Shown here in pieces: positions 52,457 to 60,096 of a stretch of DNA of 64,000 nucleotides (position 1 is the stretch's first letter; every line of letters begins with the position of its first letter). The position numbers and the translations under genes were made by a program. The stretch lies in assembly GCF_029846255.1 (NCBI RefSeq), contig NZ_JARVWQ010000001.1, positions 682,001 to 746,000 of the forward strand. Reading direction: 5' to 3'. A model generated the notes under the pieces. That model made no database searches. It was given only the letters and a program-made list of their open reading frames with translations, and was not told the origin of the DNA. Origin of the DNA: Amnibacterium sp. CER49 (lineage in GTDB: Bacteria > Actinomycetota > Actinomycetes > Actinomycetales > Microbacteriaceae).

Positions 52457-53776
52457 TCACCTCTGCAGCAGTCCGTGGATCGCGGTCCTCGATCGTCGCT
52501 GCACGCTCGTCACGAGCGCCGCCACCTCGGACCGGGGCGGCAGGAAGAACGTCCGCATCGGGATGCGGTAGTTGCGCCGGCAGAGGATGGCATAGCCGAC
52601 GAGCAGCACGACCTGACCGATCACCAGAGCCGCGCTGCCGCCGGGTACGCCCAGACCCGGCACCAGGAGCCACGACGCGACGAGGTTCACTCCGAGGCTG
52701 ACCGCGATCAGCGGGGTGCCGAAGGTGGGCCGGCCGATGCCCGCGATGGTCGAGTAGACGACCTTGGTCGCGGCGGTCGGTGCGAGGCTCAGCGCGAGCA
52801 CCTGCAGCGCGCCAGCGGCTCCTTCGTAGTCCGAGCCGAGCAGCACCCTGACGAGCACCGGAGCGGCGGCGGCGATGAGTCCCGCGATGAGCAGGAACCC
52901 CCAGAGCAGCCACGCCGCGAGCCTCGCGCTCTCCTCGAGCACCGCACGTGCGTCCACCTGTCGCGCGGTTCGAGAGAAGATCACCATGCCGAGCGCCGTC
53001 GATGCCTCGAGGAAGATCTCGTTGACGCGGACCGCTGCGTAGAACTGCCCCGCCGCTTGTGCTCCCTGGAACCCCTGGATCACGAACATCGAGATCCGCG
53101 AGCACAGGGTGATGAGGAAGAGGTTGAGCGCGAAGAAGATGCCGTAGCGCAGCATCGGGAGCAGGGACCGCCCCTGGGGCCGGAAGGCTCCCCTCTCGCC
53201 GCGAAGCGCGAACCAGATCGAGGTCGGGATCGTGAGCAGGTAGCAGAGCGACTGGACCCACAGGGAGGCTTCCAGCGTCATCGTGCCGGTGACGGCCAGG
53301 AGCGCCACACCGATGAGCAGCAGGACCCGCGGCAGGGTGTCGCCGAGCGTGAAGGCGCGGATGTTGCCACGGCCGAGGTTCACGCCCTGAAGGAGCGTGA
53401 TGAGCACGGTCCCGGCCATGCTGGTGAAGATGATCAGCGCCGCGGTCGCGGGACTGTGAACCGGCGCGTGAGTACCGAACAGGGCGTAGACGAACGCCGA
53501 GGCGAGCAAGGTCAGAGGTAGCCAGAGGGCGATCCCTGTGGCCGCGGCACCGGCTCCGGTCAGCCGACGCTGCCCGATCCAGTACGCGAACGACTGGCGC
53601 AGCCCGAGCGTGCCGAGCGTCGCGGCGAGGGCGAGCGCGCTCGTCAGCACGCCGAACCAGCCGAACTGGGCGGCCGACAGCGACCGCGCGAGCAGCACGA
53701 ACGTGACGAGCTGAGCGATGCGGATGACCCCTCGCCCGAAGAGCACGGTCGCGACCTGCGCGGGGAGGGAGCTCAC
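52457..53776 (-). CDS. wzx: Wzx-type flippase, second set
   Basis: A 439-residue polytopic MOP-superfamily protein with about 12-14 helices: GRGVIRIAQLVTFVLLARSL, SAAQFGWFGVLTSALALAAT, YGIFFALNLFLITLCSRISM, FVIQGFQGAQAAGQFYAAVR and RVLLGSDYEGAAGALQVLAL. GTG start at 53774-53776 overlaps the murB-like stop (GTGA). Longer in-frame extensions are Arg/Pro-rich antisense-like sequence. It partners the polymerase at 50-51.4 kb. Confidence 0.87.
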   Translation of the reverse strand: MSSLPAQVATVLFGRGVIRIAQLVTFVLLARSLSAAQFGWFGVLTSALALAATLGTLGLRQSFAYWIGQRRLTGAGAAATGIALWLPLTLLASAFVYALFGTHAPVHSPATAALIIFTSMAGTVLITLLQGVNLGRGNIRAFTLGDTLPRVLLLIGVALLAVTGTMTLEASLWVQSLCYLLTIPTSIWFALRGERGAFRPQGRSLLPMLRYGIFFALNLFLITLCSRISMFVIQGFQGAQAAGQFYAAVRVNEIFLEASTALGMVIFSRTARQVDARAVLEESARLAAWLLWGFLLIAGLIAAAAPVLVRVLLGSDYEGAAGALQVLALSLAPTAATKVVYSTIAGIGRPTFGTPLIAVSLGVNLVASWLLVPGLGVPGGSAALVIGQVVLLVGYAILCRRNYRIPMRTFFLPPRSEVAALVTSVQRRSRTAIHGLLQR

Positions 53777-54798
53777 GACCCGTACCCGCTGCGTTGCAGC
53801 AGCCCGACGCCCTCGTCGTCGTCCTCGCGCTGTGACCACCGGTGATCGGCAGCGAGGTGCGCGGGGACGACTGCACCGGCAGGTGACACGTAGCGGACCT
53901 CGCACTCGAGCCAGTGCCCGGTCGCGCGGTGCACGGCGCGTCGCGCGAGTGCGATCAGCCAGAGGACGTCGTCGGAGCTGGCGCCGTCGATGTTGACGAT
54001 GAAGTTCGCGTGCCGCTCGGAGATCATCGCGCCACCGCGACGGACTCCCTTCAGGCCCGCCAGCTCGATCACTCTGCCTGGAGGGCCCACTGATTCGTAC
54101 AGCTCAGGACTCGACAGGAACGTCGATCCCCCGCTCGGCAGGTCGAGTGGGAACCGGGCCGCCCGCGAGCTCACGATCGCATCCATCCGGTCTGCGATCT
54201 CGGCCGGTTCACCGAGCTCGAGCTCGAGCTCGACCTCGGTGATGAGGATCCCGAGGTGCTGCAGCGCGGACGAGCGGTAGGCGAACTCGCACTCCTCCTG
54301 GGTCAGCTGCACCAGCTCACCCTCGCGATCGACGCCGGTGACGCGAACGACCCGCTCACCGATCCCGCGGCGCATGCTCCCGCCGTTCATGAGCACCAGG
54401 CCACCGAGGGTGCCGGGGATGCCGACCGTGTGCTCGATACCGGTCAGGCCGGCGGCACCCACTGCGCGCGCAAGAGCTGGCACCGACACGCCCGCCTGAG
54501 CGACGACCCGGCGGCCGTCGATCGACACCTCCGACATCTGCGCGCCGATCTGCAGCACGGTCTCGTCGTGCTGCGCGCTATCGAACAGCAGGTTGGAGGT
54601 GCCACCGACCGCGATCCACGGCTCACCGCTGCGGGCGAGCGTGGCGACCGTTGCGGCGGCGGCGACGCCGGTTCGCGGTTCGGCGACCAATCGGACGCTC
54701 CCACCGATGCGCCAGGAGGTGAAGCGGCTGAGCGGCAGGTCGCGCTCGACGATCACGTCGTCGAGGCGCGCGATCGCCCGCGCCGTCTCGACGGTCAT
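53773..54798 (-). CDS. MurB-like UDP-N-acetylenolpyruvylglucosamine reductase in polysaccharide operon
   Basis: A 341-residue FAD enzyme homologue. MurB reduces UDP-GlcNAc-enolpyruvate to UDP-MurNAc with NADPH. The FAD domain shows TSWRIGGSVRLVAEP, WIAVGGTSNLLFDS, GIEHTVGIPGTLGGLVLMNG and the YR-x-S substrate motif in CEFAYRSSALQHLG. The proton-donor Ser is in LPSGGSTFLSSP and the C-terminal Glu in HWLECEVRYVSPAG, so all three catalytic positions appear intact. The ATG overlaps the murA-like stop (ATGA). A flippase follows by overlap, so the product very likely feeds the polysaccharide rather than, or as well as, peptidoglycan. Confidence 0.88.
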   Translation of the reverse strand: MTVETARAIARLDDVIVERDLPLSRFTSWRIGGSVRLVAEPRTGVAAAATVATLARSGEPWIAVGGTSNLLFDSAQHDETVLQIGAQMSEVSIDGRRVVAQAGVSVPALARAVGAAGLTGIEHTVGIPGTLGGLVLMNGGSMRRGIGERVVRVTGVDREGELVQLTQEECEFAYRSSALQHLGILITEVELELELGEPAEIADRMDAIVSSRAARFPLDLPSGGSTFLSSPELYESVGPPGRVIELAGLKGVRRGGAMISERHANFIVNIDGASSDDVLWLIALARRAVHRATGHWLECEVRYVSPAGAVVPAHLAADHRWSQREDDDEGVGLLQRSGYGS

Positions 54799-56132
54799 GC
54801 GGTGGAGACCAGTTCCCGGTCCACCGGGGACACGTCCTCGTGCACCTGGATGCGAGACCCCAGGCGATGCAGCTTGCCCTCGAGGTTGTCGTAGCCGCGC
54901 ATCGCCATCTGAACGTCCTGCACGACCGAGCGGCCCGGCGCCACAAGAGCGGCGAGCACGGAGGCCATTGACCCGCGGAGGTCGGTCGAGGTGGAGACCG
55001 CGGGCTGGAACCGTGCCGGGCCGCGCACCGTGATCCTGCCGGGCATCGCCTCGAGGTGCGACCCCTGGACGTGCTTCGCCAGCTCCCTGACGAAGGCGAT
55101 GCGCTCGGGATATCGATAGTCGTAGATGCGCGAGGTGCCGGCGCCGACGAGGGCGAGCAACACGAAGAAGGCCTGCATGTCGGAGATCACGCCAGGATGC
55201 GCACCGCACGCGAGCTCGAAGGGCTCGACCCGCCCCGAGGGGAAGCAGTCCGGCTTGATCTGGATCGAGCGGCTGTTCGCGTAGAAGTCGATGCCCGCGT
55301 GCTGCAGGTGCGTCAGCGGCACCTCCATCGCCTCGAACGGCACGCCCTCGACGGTGAGGTCACCGCGGGCGATGACGGCGTACACGATCCATGTGAGCGC
55401 CTCGATACGGTCGGGCATCACCGGCATCCGCGCGCCCGCGAGCAGCCCGGCACGTCCCTGCACCACCAGATGGCTCGTTCCGTAGACCTCGATGACCGCG
55501 CCCATCTGGCGCAGGAGCTTGATCAAGTCCTCGATCTCCGGCGTGATGTACGCGTTCGAGATGCGTGTCTCGCCGGCGGCGACACTGGCGCAGAGCAGCG
55601 CGTTCTCGGTGCCGCCGACCGTCGAGATCGGGAAGTCGATGCTGCTGCCTCGGAGACCCGCCGGGGCGGCCACGTAGATGTGGTCCGCGCGCTCCTCGAC
55701 GGTGCAGCCGAGCCGTTCCCACACCATGACATGCAGGTCGTAGCCACGCTGACCGGATGGCCCCGGCCCGATGGGGCAACCGCCGGGGTAGGGCACATAG
55801 GCGACCCCGGATCGAGCGAGCTGCGCAGCCGCGAGCAGGTACGTGGTGCGGACGGGCAGGTCGAGCTGTGCGCGCTCGAGTTGGTGCGGGGTGAAGCCTC
55901 GAGCGTCGACGCGCAGGCGTCCGTCGCCGCCGTCGACCTCGACGGAAGCCCCCATCGCACGGGCGAAACCGATCTTGTGCCCGACGTCGACGAGCGACGA
56001 CGGGAAGTTGCTCAGATCGACCGGCTCGTCGCTCAGCAGCGCGGCAGCGAGAAGTCGAGTGGCCGAGTTCTTCGCGCCACTGACCGTGATCCGGCCGACG
56101 GGAGCGATACCACCATCGATCACCGCATACAT
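54795..56132 (-). CDS. MurA-like UDP-GlcNAc 1-carboxyvinyltransferase in polysaccharide operon
   Basis: A 445-residue EPSP-synthase-fold enzyme (housekeeping MurA is about 420). MurA adds enolpyruvate from PEP to O3 of UDP-GlcNAc. Catalytic positions are kept: Lys21-Asn22 in SGAKNSATRLLAAALL, Arg95, the PEP-binding Cys119 in YPGGCPIGPG, Asp318 in ISDMQAFF, and Arg386 in STDLRGSMAS. The Cys loop differs from the usual GGCAIGARPVDLH by an insertion (GPGPSGQRGYDLH), suggesting a divergent paralogue with possibly altered specificity. First gene of the six-gene minus-strand operon; no clear ribosome-binding site or promoter found. Confidence 0.88.
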   Translation of the reverse strand: MYAVIDGGIAPVGRITVSGAKNSATRLLAAALLSDEPVDLSNFPSSLVDVGHKIGFARAMGASVEVDGGDGRLRVDARGFTPHQLERAQLDLPVRTTYLLAAAQLARSGVAYVPYPGGCPIGPGPSGQRGYDLHVMVWERLGCTVEERADHIYVAAPAGLRGSSIDFPISTVGGTENALLCASVAAGETRISNAYITPEIEDLIKLLRQMGAVIEVYGTSHLVVQGRAGLLAGARMPVMPDRIEALTWIVYAVIARGDLTVEGVPFEAMEVPLTHLQHAGIDFYANSRSIQIKPDCFPSGRVEPFELACGAHPGVISDMQAFFVLLALVGAGTSRIYDYRYPERIAFVRELAKHVQGSHLEAMPGRITVRGPARFQPAVSTSTDLRGSMASVLAALVAPGRSVVQDVQMAMRGYDNLEGKLHRLGSRIQVHEDVSPVDRELVSTA

Positions 56133-56447
56133 TCCGGAACCGCCTGACCAAGTCGCGTCGAACTGATTCTGCGACGACCGAGTGGATTCCGGGCGCGCCC
56201 CTCATCGTGATGATAATCGGCCTCGGCTATCCGTTCCAGCACGAATTTCCACTGCTCAACGCCTCGTCTCAGCACGTTCACGGCAGCCGCCCCTCAGCCG
56301 GCGTCGCGGCACACGGCGCGATCTCACGCCGCCTTCCCACCTCCGGCGGTAAAGTCGAAGCAGCGGATTTCAGCGGAGCGATCGATGCGCACGACTCGCC
56401 GCACAGTTGACGGGCCCAGGCGCCGGCGGCGCCTACCCTCTGCCGCC
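56133..56447. other. Divergent promoter region
   Basis: About 315 bases between the murA-like operon and the GH6 gene. No ORF. TTGACG at 56407-56412 and TACCCT at 56434-56439 face the GH6 gene but are 21 bases apart, too far for a standard promoter. TATCAT near 56209-56214 on the minus strand may serve the operon. Confidence 0.4.
56434..56439 (+). promoter_or_regulatory. Candidate -10 box of leaderless GH6 transcript
   Basis: TACCCT ends eight bases before the ATG at 56448 and no Shine-Dalgarno is present. Confidence 0.4.
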
Positions 56448-57467
56448 ATGAGTCCCCGAAGGATGACCGCCGGTTTCATCGCCCTGTGCGTCTCGCTCCT
56501 TCCGATCGCGCCGAGCGGCGGCGCGACCTGGTTCCACCAGCTGTTCCCCAGCCCGAGCAGTGGCCCTGCCCAGCGGACGACGGAGGCGACGGGGCGGTTC
56601 ACCGCCCCGCTGTGGGTCAATCCGAGCACCGGCGTCGCGAGGGCGACGCGCTCGCTGCTCGCGGTCGGGATGAACGATCGAGCGAGGGCGCTGCAGGTGC
56701 TCGCCGATGAACCGACCGGCGTCTGGCTGACGAGCACCGATCTCACCGCCACCCGACAGCGCGTGCAGTCGGTCGTAGCGCAGGCGACGCAGGCCGATCG
56801 ACTGGTCACCCTCGTGCCCTACGCGATCCCCGATCGGGGATGCAGCCCCTACTCCGCTCTGCCCGCTGCGGAGTCCGCCGCACACTACCGGTCCTGGATC
56901 AGCACGATCGCGCAGGCACTCGGCTCCTACCGGGCCATCATCGTGCTCGAACCCGACGCGACGGGGCTCTTCCAGTGCCTGACGCAGCAGCAGCAGCAGC
57001 AGCGCCTCCAGCTGCTGAGCGAAGCGACCAAGGTGCTCGCGCACCAGGGTTCGTGGGTGTACATCGATGCGGCTCATACCGGCTGGCTCTCGCCGCAGGT
57101 CGCGGCCTCACGCCTCAAGGCCGCTGGTGTGGCCGACGCGACGGGATTCGCCGTGAACGTCGCCAACTTCCAGTCCACCGATTCCCAGATCGCCTACGGG
57201 CGGAGCATCTCGCGACTCGTGGGCGGGAAGCACTTCATCATCGACACCTCTCGCAACGGCGTCGGCACCGCCAGGAGCGATTGGTGCAACCCGCCGGGGC
57301 AGGGGCTCGGGAAGAAGCCGACACTGGTCACGCATGTGCCCCTCGTCGACGCCTTCCTGTGGGTGAAGCGACCCGGGAACTCCGACGGGCCGTGCCACGG
57401 CGGCCCCGCCGTCGGCACCTTCTGGGAGAGCTACGCCCTCGGTCTCATCGCGCGGGCGCACTTCTAG
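56448..57467 (+). CDS. Secreted GH6 family glycoside hydrolase
   Basis: A 339-residue cellulase-type enzyme (endo-/exo-beta-1,4-glucanase fold). A signal peptide covers about residues 1-28 (MTAGFIALCVSLLPIAPSGG). The catalytic domain has LVTLVPYAIPDRGCSPYSAL, the acid Asp in AIIVLEPDATG, WVYIDAAHTGWLSPQVAASR, GFAVNVANF and DTSRNGVG. The second acidic site is FLWVKRPGNSDGPCHGG. Four Cys could form the two family disulfides. A run of six Gln codons (LTQQQQQQRLQLL) is unusual. It lacks a carbohydrate-binding module. Its place beside the polysaccharide operon suggests it trims or releases a beta-1,4-linked product. Confidence 0.9.
   Translation: MSPRRMTAGFIALCVSLLPIAPSGGATWFHQLFPSPSSGPAQRTTEATGRFTAPLWVNPSTGVARATRSLLAVGMNDRARALQVLADEPTGVWLTSTDLTATRQRVQSVVAQATQADRLVTLVPYAIPDRGCSPYSALPAAESAAHYRSWISTIAQALGSYRAIIVLEPDATGLFQCLTQQQQQQRLQLLSEATKVLAHQGSWVYIDAAHTGWLSPQVAASRLKAAGVADATGFAVNVANFQSTDSQIAYGRSISRLVGGKHFIIDTSRNGVGTARSDWCNPPGQGLGKKPTLVTHVPLVDAFLWVKRPGNSDGPCHGGPAVGTFWESYALGLIARAHF
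56985..57002 (+). repeat. CAG trinucleotide run
   Basis: Six consecutive CAG codons inside the GH6 gene, encoding polyglutamine in the loop after LEPDATGLFQCLT. Confidence 0.8.
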
Positions 57468-57543
57468 CCGCCCCCTGCGCCGTCTCGCCTGCCGAGTCGT
57501 CCGGTCAGCTCGGGCGTCGTAGATCTCGGGCAGGGAAGGGCGG

Positions 57544-58356
57544 TCAGCCGAGCGGCGTCGGTGTCGGCGCCGCCGAGGTGACTGTGGGCGTCGGCGTCGG
57601 CGTCGACACGGGCGTGGGTGTCGTCCGCAGCGCGGGCGGTGCAGCCGCAGACCTCCTGGTGGTGGGCAGCGCCGGCACGACATACCGCGCCGCCTCTTTC
57701 GCGGCGGCATCCTCTTCTGCGCGGAACTTGAGCAGTACGGCGCCCAGGAGCACGATCCACACGATCGCAAGCACTACGAGGGCGATGTACCGCAGCGGAC
57801 GTCCTTCGAGACGCGCCGCGGGGTCGGTACCCGACCGGAGTCGGCGACTGAAAGGACGGCGCCGCCCTCGCGCCTCCCTTCCAGCGCGTTCCGAAGATCT
57901 TTGGGGGCGCGTCTGCGCAGGCTTGTCTGTCCTGGCCTCGGCCGACGGCGTCCTCGGCTGGTCCACGAGATCAGCACTCGGGCTCGCGCTCGTGACGGGC
58001 CGCGGCGACGGTCGGGGGGACACAGGCACCGGTCCGGTCGAATCCCTCATCGCGAAGGCGCGGAGCGCTGCCGTCACAGCTGGGTCCGGCCGAGACGGAT
58101 TCGACGGTGGCGCTACGGCCGCCGCGGCCTCTTCCCACTCTGGTGCAGTACCGGTATCCCCCTCATGCCTCGCCTGACCAGCATCAGCGGGCGCGTCCTC
58201 TTCGCGGACGACAGCGGCCGCTGAAGGAATCTCCGATTGCGCGATCTGGTCGGCGTCGCCACCGGCCACCTCGTCCCGGTCCTTCACATTGCTCCCCTCG
58301 GGCTCGTTCACGAGATCGCGCTCGTGCGCGGAATCGTGGTCGTGCTCGTCGGTCAC
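57544..58356 (-). CDS. Third, intact member of the duplicated membrane family
   Basis: A 270-residue paralogue of the gene at 43893-44729. Shared features in order are the acidic N-terminus (VTDEHDHDSAHERDLVNEPE), the box DPAVTAALRAFAMRDSTGPV, a long Pro/Arg-rich disordered stretch, and the helix LRYIALVVLAIVWIVLLGAV. Then come LKFRAEEDAAAKEAARYV, PALPTT and a Thr/Pro-repeat tail (TPTPVSTPTPTPTVTSAAPT). No FG-GAP gene accompanies it. The frame is open upstream of the GTG, but the start conserved with copies 1 and 2 is used. Transcribed after the GT87-like gene. Function unknown. Confidence 0.68.
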   Translation of the reverse strand: MTDEHDHDSAHERDLVNEPEGSNVKDRDEVAGGDADQIAQSEIPSAAAVVREEDAPADAGQARHEGDTGTAPEWEEAAAAVAPPSNPSRPDPAVTAALRAFAMRDSTGPVPVSPRPSPRPVTSASPSADLVDQPRTPSAEARTDKPAQTRPQRSSERAGREARGRRRPFSRRLRSGTDPAARLEGRPLRYIALVVLAIVWIVLLGAVLLKFRAEEDAAAKEAARYVVPALPTTRRSAAAPPALRTTPTPVSTPTPTPTVTSAAPTPTPLG

Positions 58357-58538
58357 GTGCTCATCGTGGAGTGACGCACGGAGACGCGCAAGCATCATGC
58401 GGACGGTACCCGTGAGCCAGGGGCGTGCCTCCGGAGTCGCATCATCGTGCTCGTGCGGGCCGAACGGCGCCGGTCGCCAGGACGGCATTGCGGGCAGGCC
58501 GGTCCTGCGGCGCCACTCCCCGGCAGGACGAGCCGGGA

Positions 58539-59729
58539 TCAGAGGGCCGCGGCTTTCGACGATCGAGGAACGTCGACGCGGTGCGGCTCTCCGCGTGGCC
58601 CGAGCTCTCGCCGGCGGTGGAGCGGCAGCGCGAACGCGGCGACGAGGGACGCGACGATGCCGACCGTACGGAACCCGCTGACGAGGACGGGGATGCGCGG
58701 AGGAACCAGGTAGACCGGGCCCAGCACCAGCACCAGGGCGGCCAAGGTGGCGAGCGCGAGGGTGGCATCGAGATCGAGGAGCAGGGCTCCTGTGAGCAGG
58801 CCTGAGGCGTAGTAGCTGTGCGCACCCGGGTCGAGCAGCATCCGGAAGGCCACGACGACGAGGACCGCCGCAAGCGGACGCCCGCGACGAACCGCAGCCG
58901 CGGCGAGGAGCGCGCCTCCGACCAGCTGGGCCGGACGGCACCACGGCGGTGTGCCGTGGGCGCGGATGCCGAAGAGCCACAACGTGCTTCCGGACGAGAC
59001 CGGGATGCGGAACTGCAGGGCCCTCACGCTGGCCGGATCGAGGAGGAAGAACGGGCTCCACACCACGACGACTGCGAGAACGACGACGCCGAGGGCGGGC
59101 CACCGGTGCCGCGGCGCGAACAGCAGCACCGCTGCGAGCGGCAGCATCCATGGTTTGCAGTCGACAGCGACTCCGATCGCGAGCCCTGCGGCGACCGTGC
59201 GTCCGTCCTGCAGCAGCCGCATCGCGAGCACGGCGAAGAAGAGCGCCAGAGCATCGTCGAGGTGCCCGAAACGCACCGCGAGCTCTGGCCACGCGATCGC
59301 GAACAGCACGGCGGCGACCGCCCACCGTCGACGGGCGGAGGGGCTTTCGGCGGCGAGGATCCGCTGCGCCTCGCGCATGATCGCGAGGCCGATCAGCAGC
59401 ATCAGGAGCACGGCAGCGAACCGGCCGGCGTCCCCCTTGAGTATCAGCACGAGTGGCGCACCGACAAGGAAGGTGATCGGCCCCATCTGGATGTCAGGAC
59501 GTAGGGCGTACAGGGCGAACCAATGCGGCGACACGAGAATGTGGACCGCAGACCGGACGTAGCCCCACCCGACTGCCCACGCGGGCTCGGTCAGCAGGTG
59601 CGCGACACTGACGGCGGCGAGGACCAGCGACAGCGCGCGGAACGGATGCGCCGTGATCGCCCGCGCCACGGCGCCGCGCCCCGGCACGACGAGGCCCGCG
59701 AGGGGCAGCGGCGGTCGTCGCTCAATCAC
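58539..59729 (-). CDS. GT87/DUF2029-like polyprenyl-linked mannosyltransferase
   Basis: A 396-residue polytopic protein with about 10 helices of the GT-C class. VSPHWFALYALRPDIQMGPI is followed by an acidic loop after the first helices. The signature GLAIGVAVDCKPWMLPLAAV and WSPFFLLDPASVRALQFRIP, LDPGAHSYYASGLLTGALLL are typical of actinobacterial GT87-like enzymes. These use polyprenyl-phosphate mannose (or arabinose) at the outer face of the membrane. A GTG start with weak GGAAG upstream. It may decorate a wall or surface glycan; the acceptor is unknown. Confidence 0.78.
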   Translation of the reverse strand: MIERRPPLPLAGLVVPGRGAVARAITAHPFRALSLVLAAVSVAHLLTEPAWAVGWGYVRSAVHILVSPHWFALYALRPDIQMGPITFLVGAPLVLILKGDAGRFAAVLLMLLIGLAIMREAQRILAAESPSARRRWAVAAVLFAIAWPELAVRFGHLDDALALFFAVLAMRLLQDGRTVAAGLAIGVAVDCKPWMLPLAAVLLFAPRHRWPALGVVVLAVVVVWSPFFLLDPASVRALQFRIPVSSGSTLWLFGIRAHGTPPWCRPAQLVGGALLAAAAVRRGRPLAAVLVVVAFRMLLDPGAHSYYASGLLTGALLLDLDATLALATLAALVLVLGPVYLVPPRIPVLVSGFRTVGIVASLVAAFALPLHRRRELGPRGEPHRVDVPRSSKAAAL

Positions 59730-60096
59730 CGCGGATCGCTTCCGAGTCGGCTCACGTGTGCATCGTGTCGACCCGACGCTCAGCCGCGGCTAAGACGGCG
59801 GATCCGGGGATCGAGACGGTGCCGAACGACGACGTCCCCGCAGCTCGCTCCCCCGGAGCCCGCGCCGCTCGCCGCATCGAATGGCGCCCGGATGCCGCTG
59901 CCGATAAGCGGTACGGACGTTCGCGCAGACCGCTCACTCGCACGAGCGTCATCAGCAGCGCGCTCAGAGTCGACCCACCAGTGAGCAGTGACGATGCGCT
60001 GCCCTCGGAAGTGTGGTCTTGACGGGCGGGCGCCGGCCGGAGGTGAATGCGTCCCGGACGGCCTCGATGAAGTGGCCGCATCAAGGAGGCACCCCC
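59730..60096. other. Divergent intergenic region
   Basis: About 370 bases upstream of both the GT87-like gene and the PKD protein gene. No supported ORF. TTGACG at 60017-60022 lies 75 bases before the PKD-protein ATG, without a well-spaced -10 box. Confidence 0.4.
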
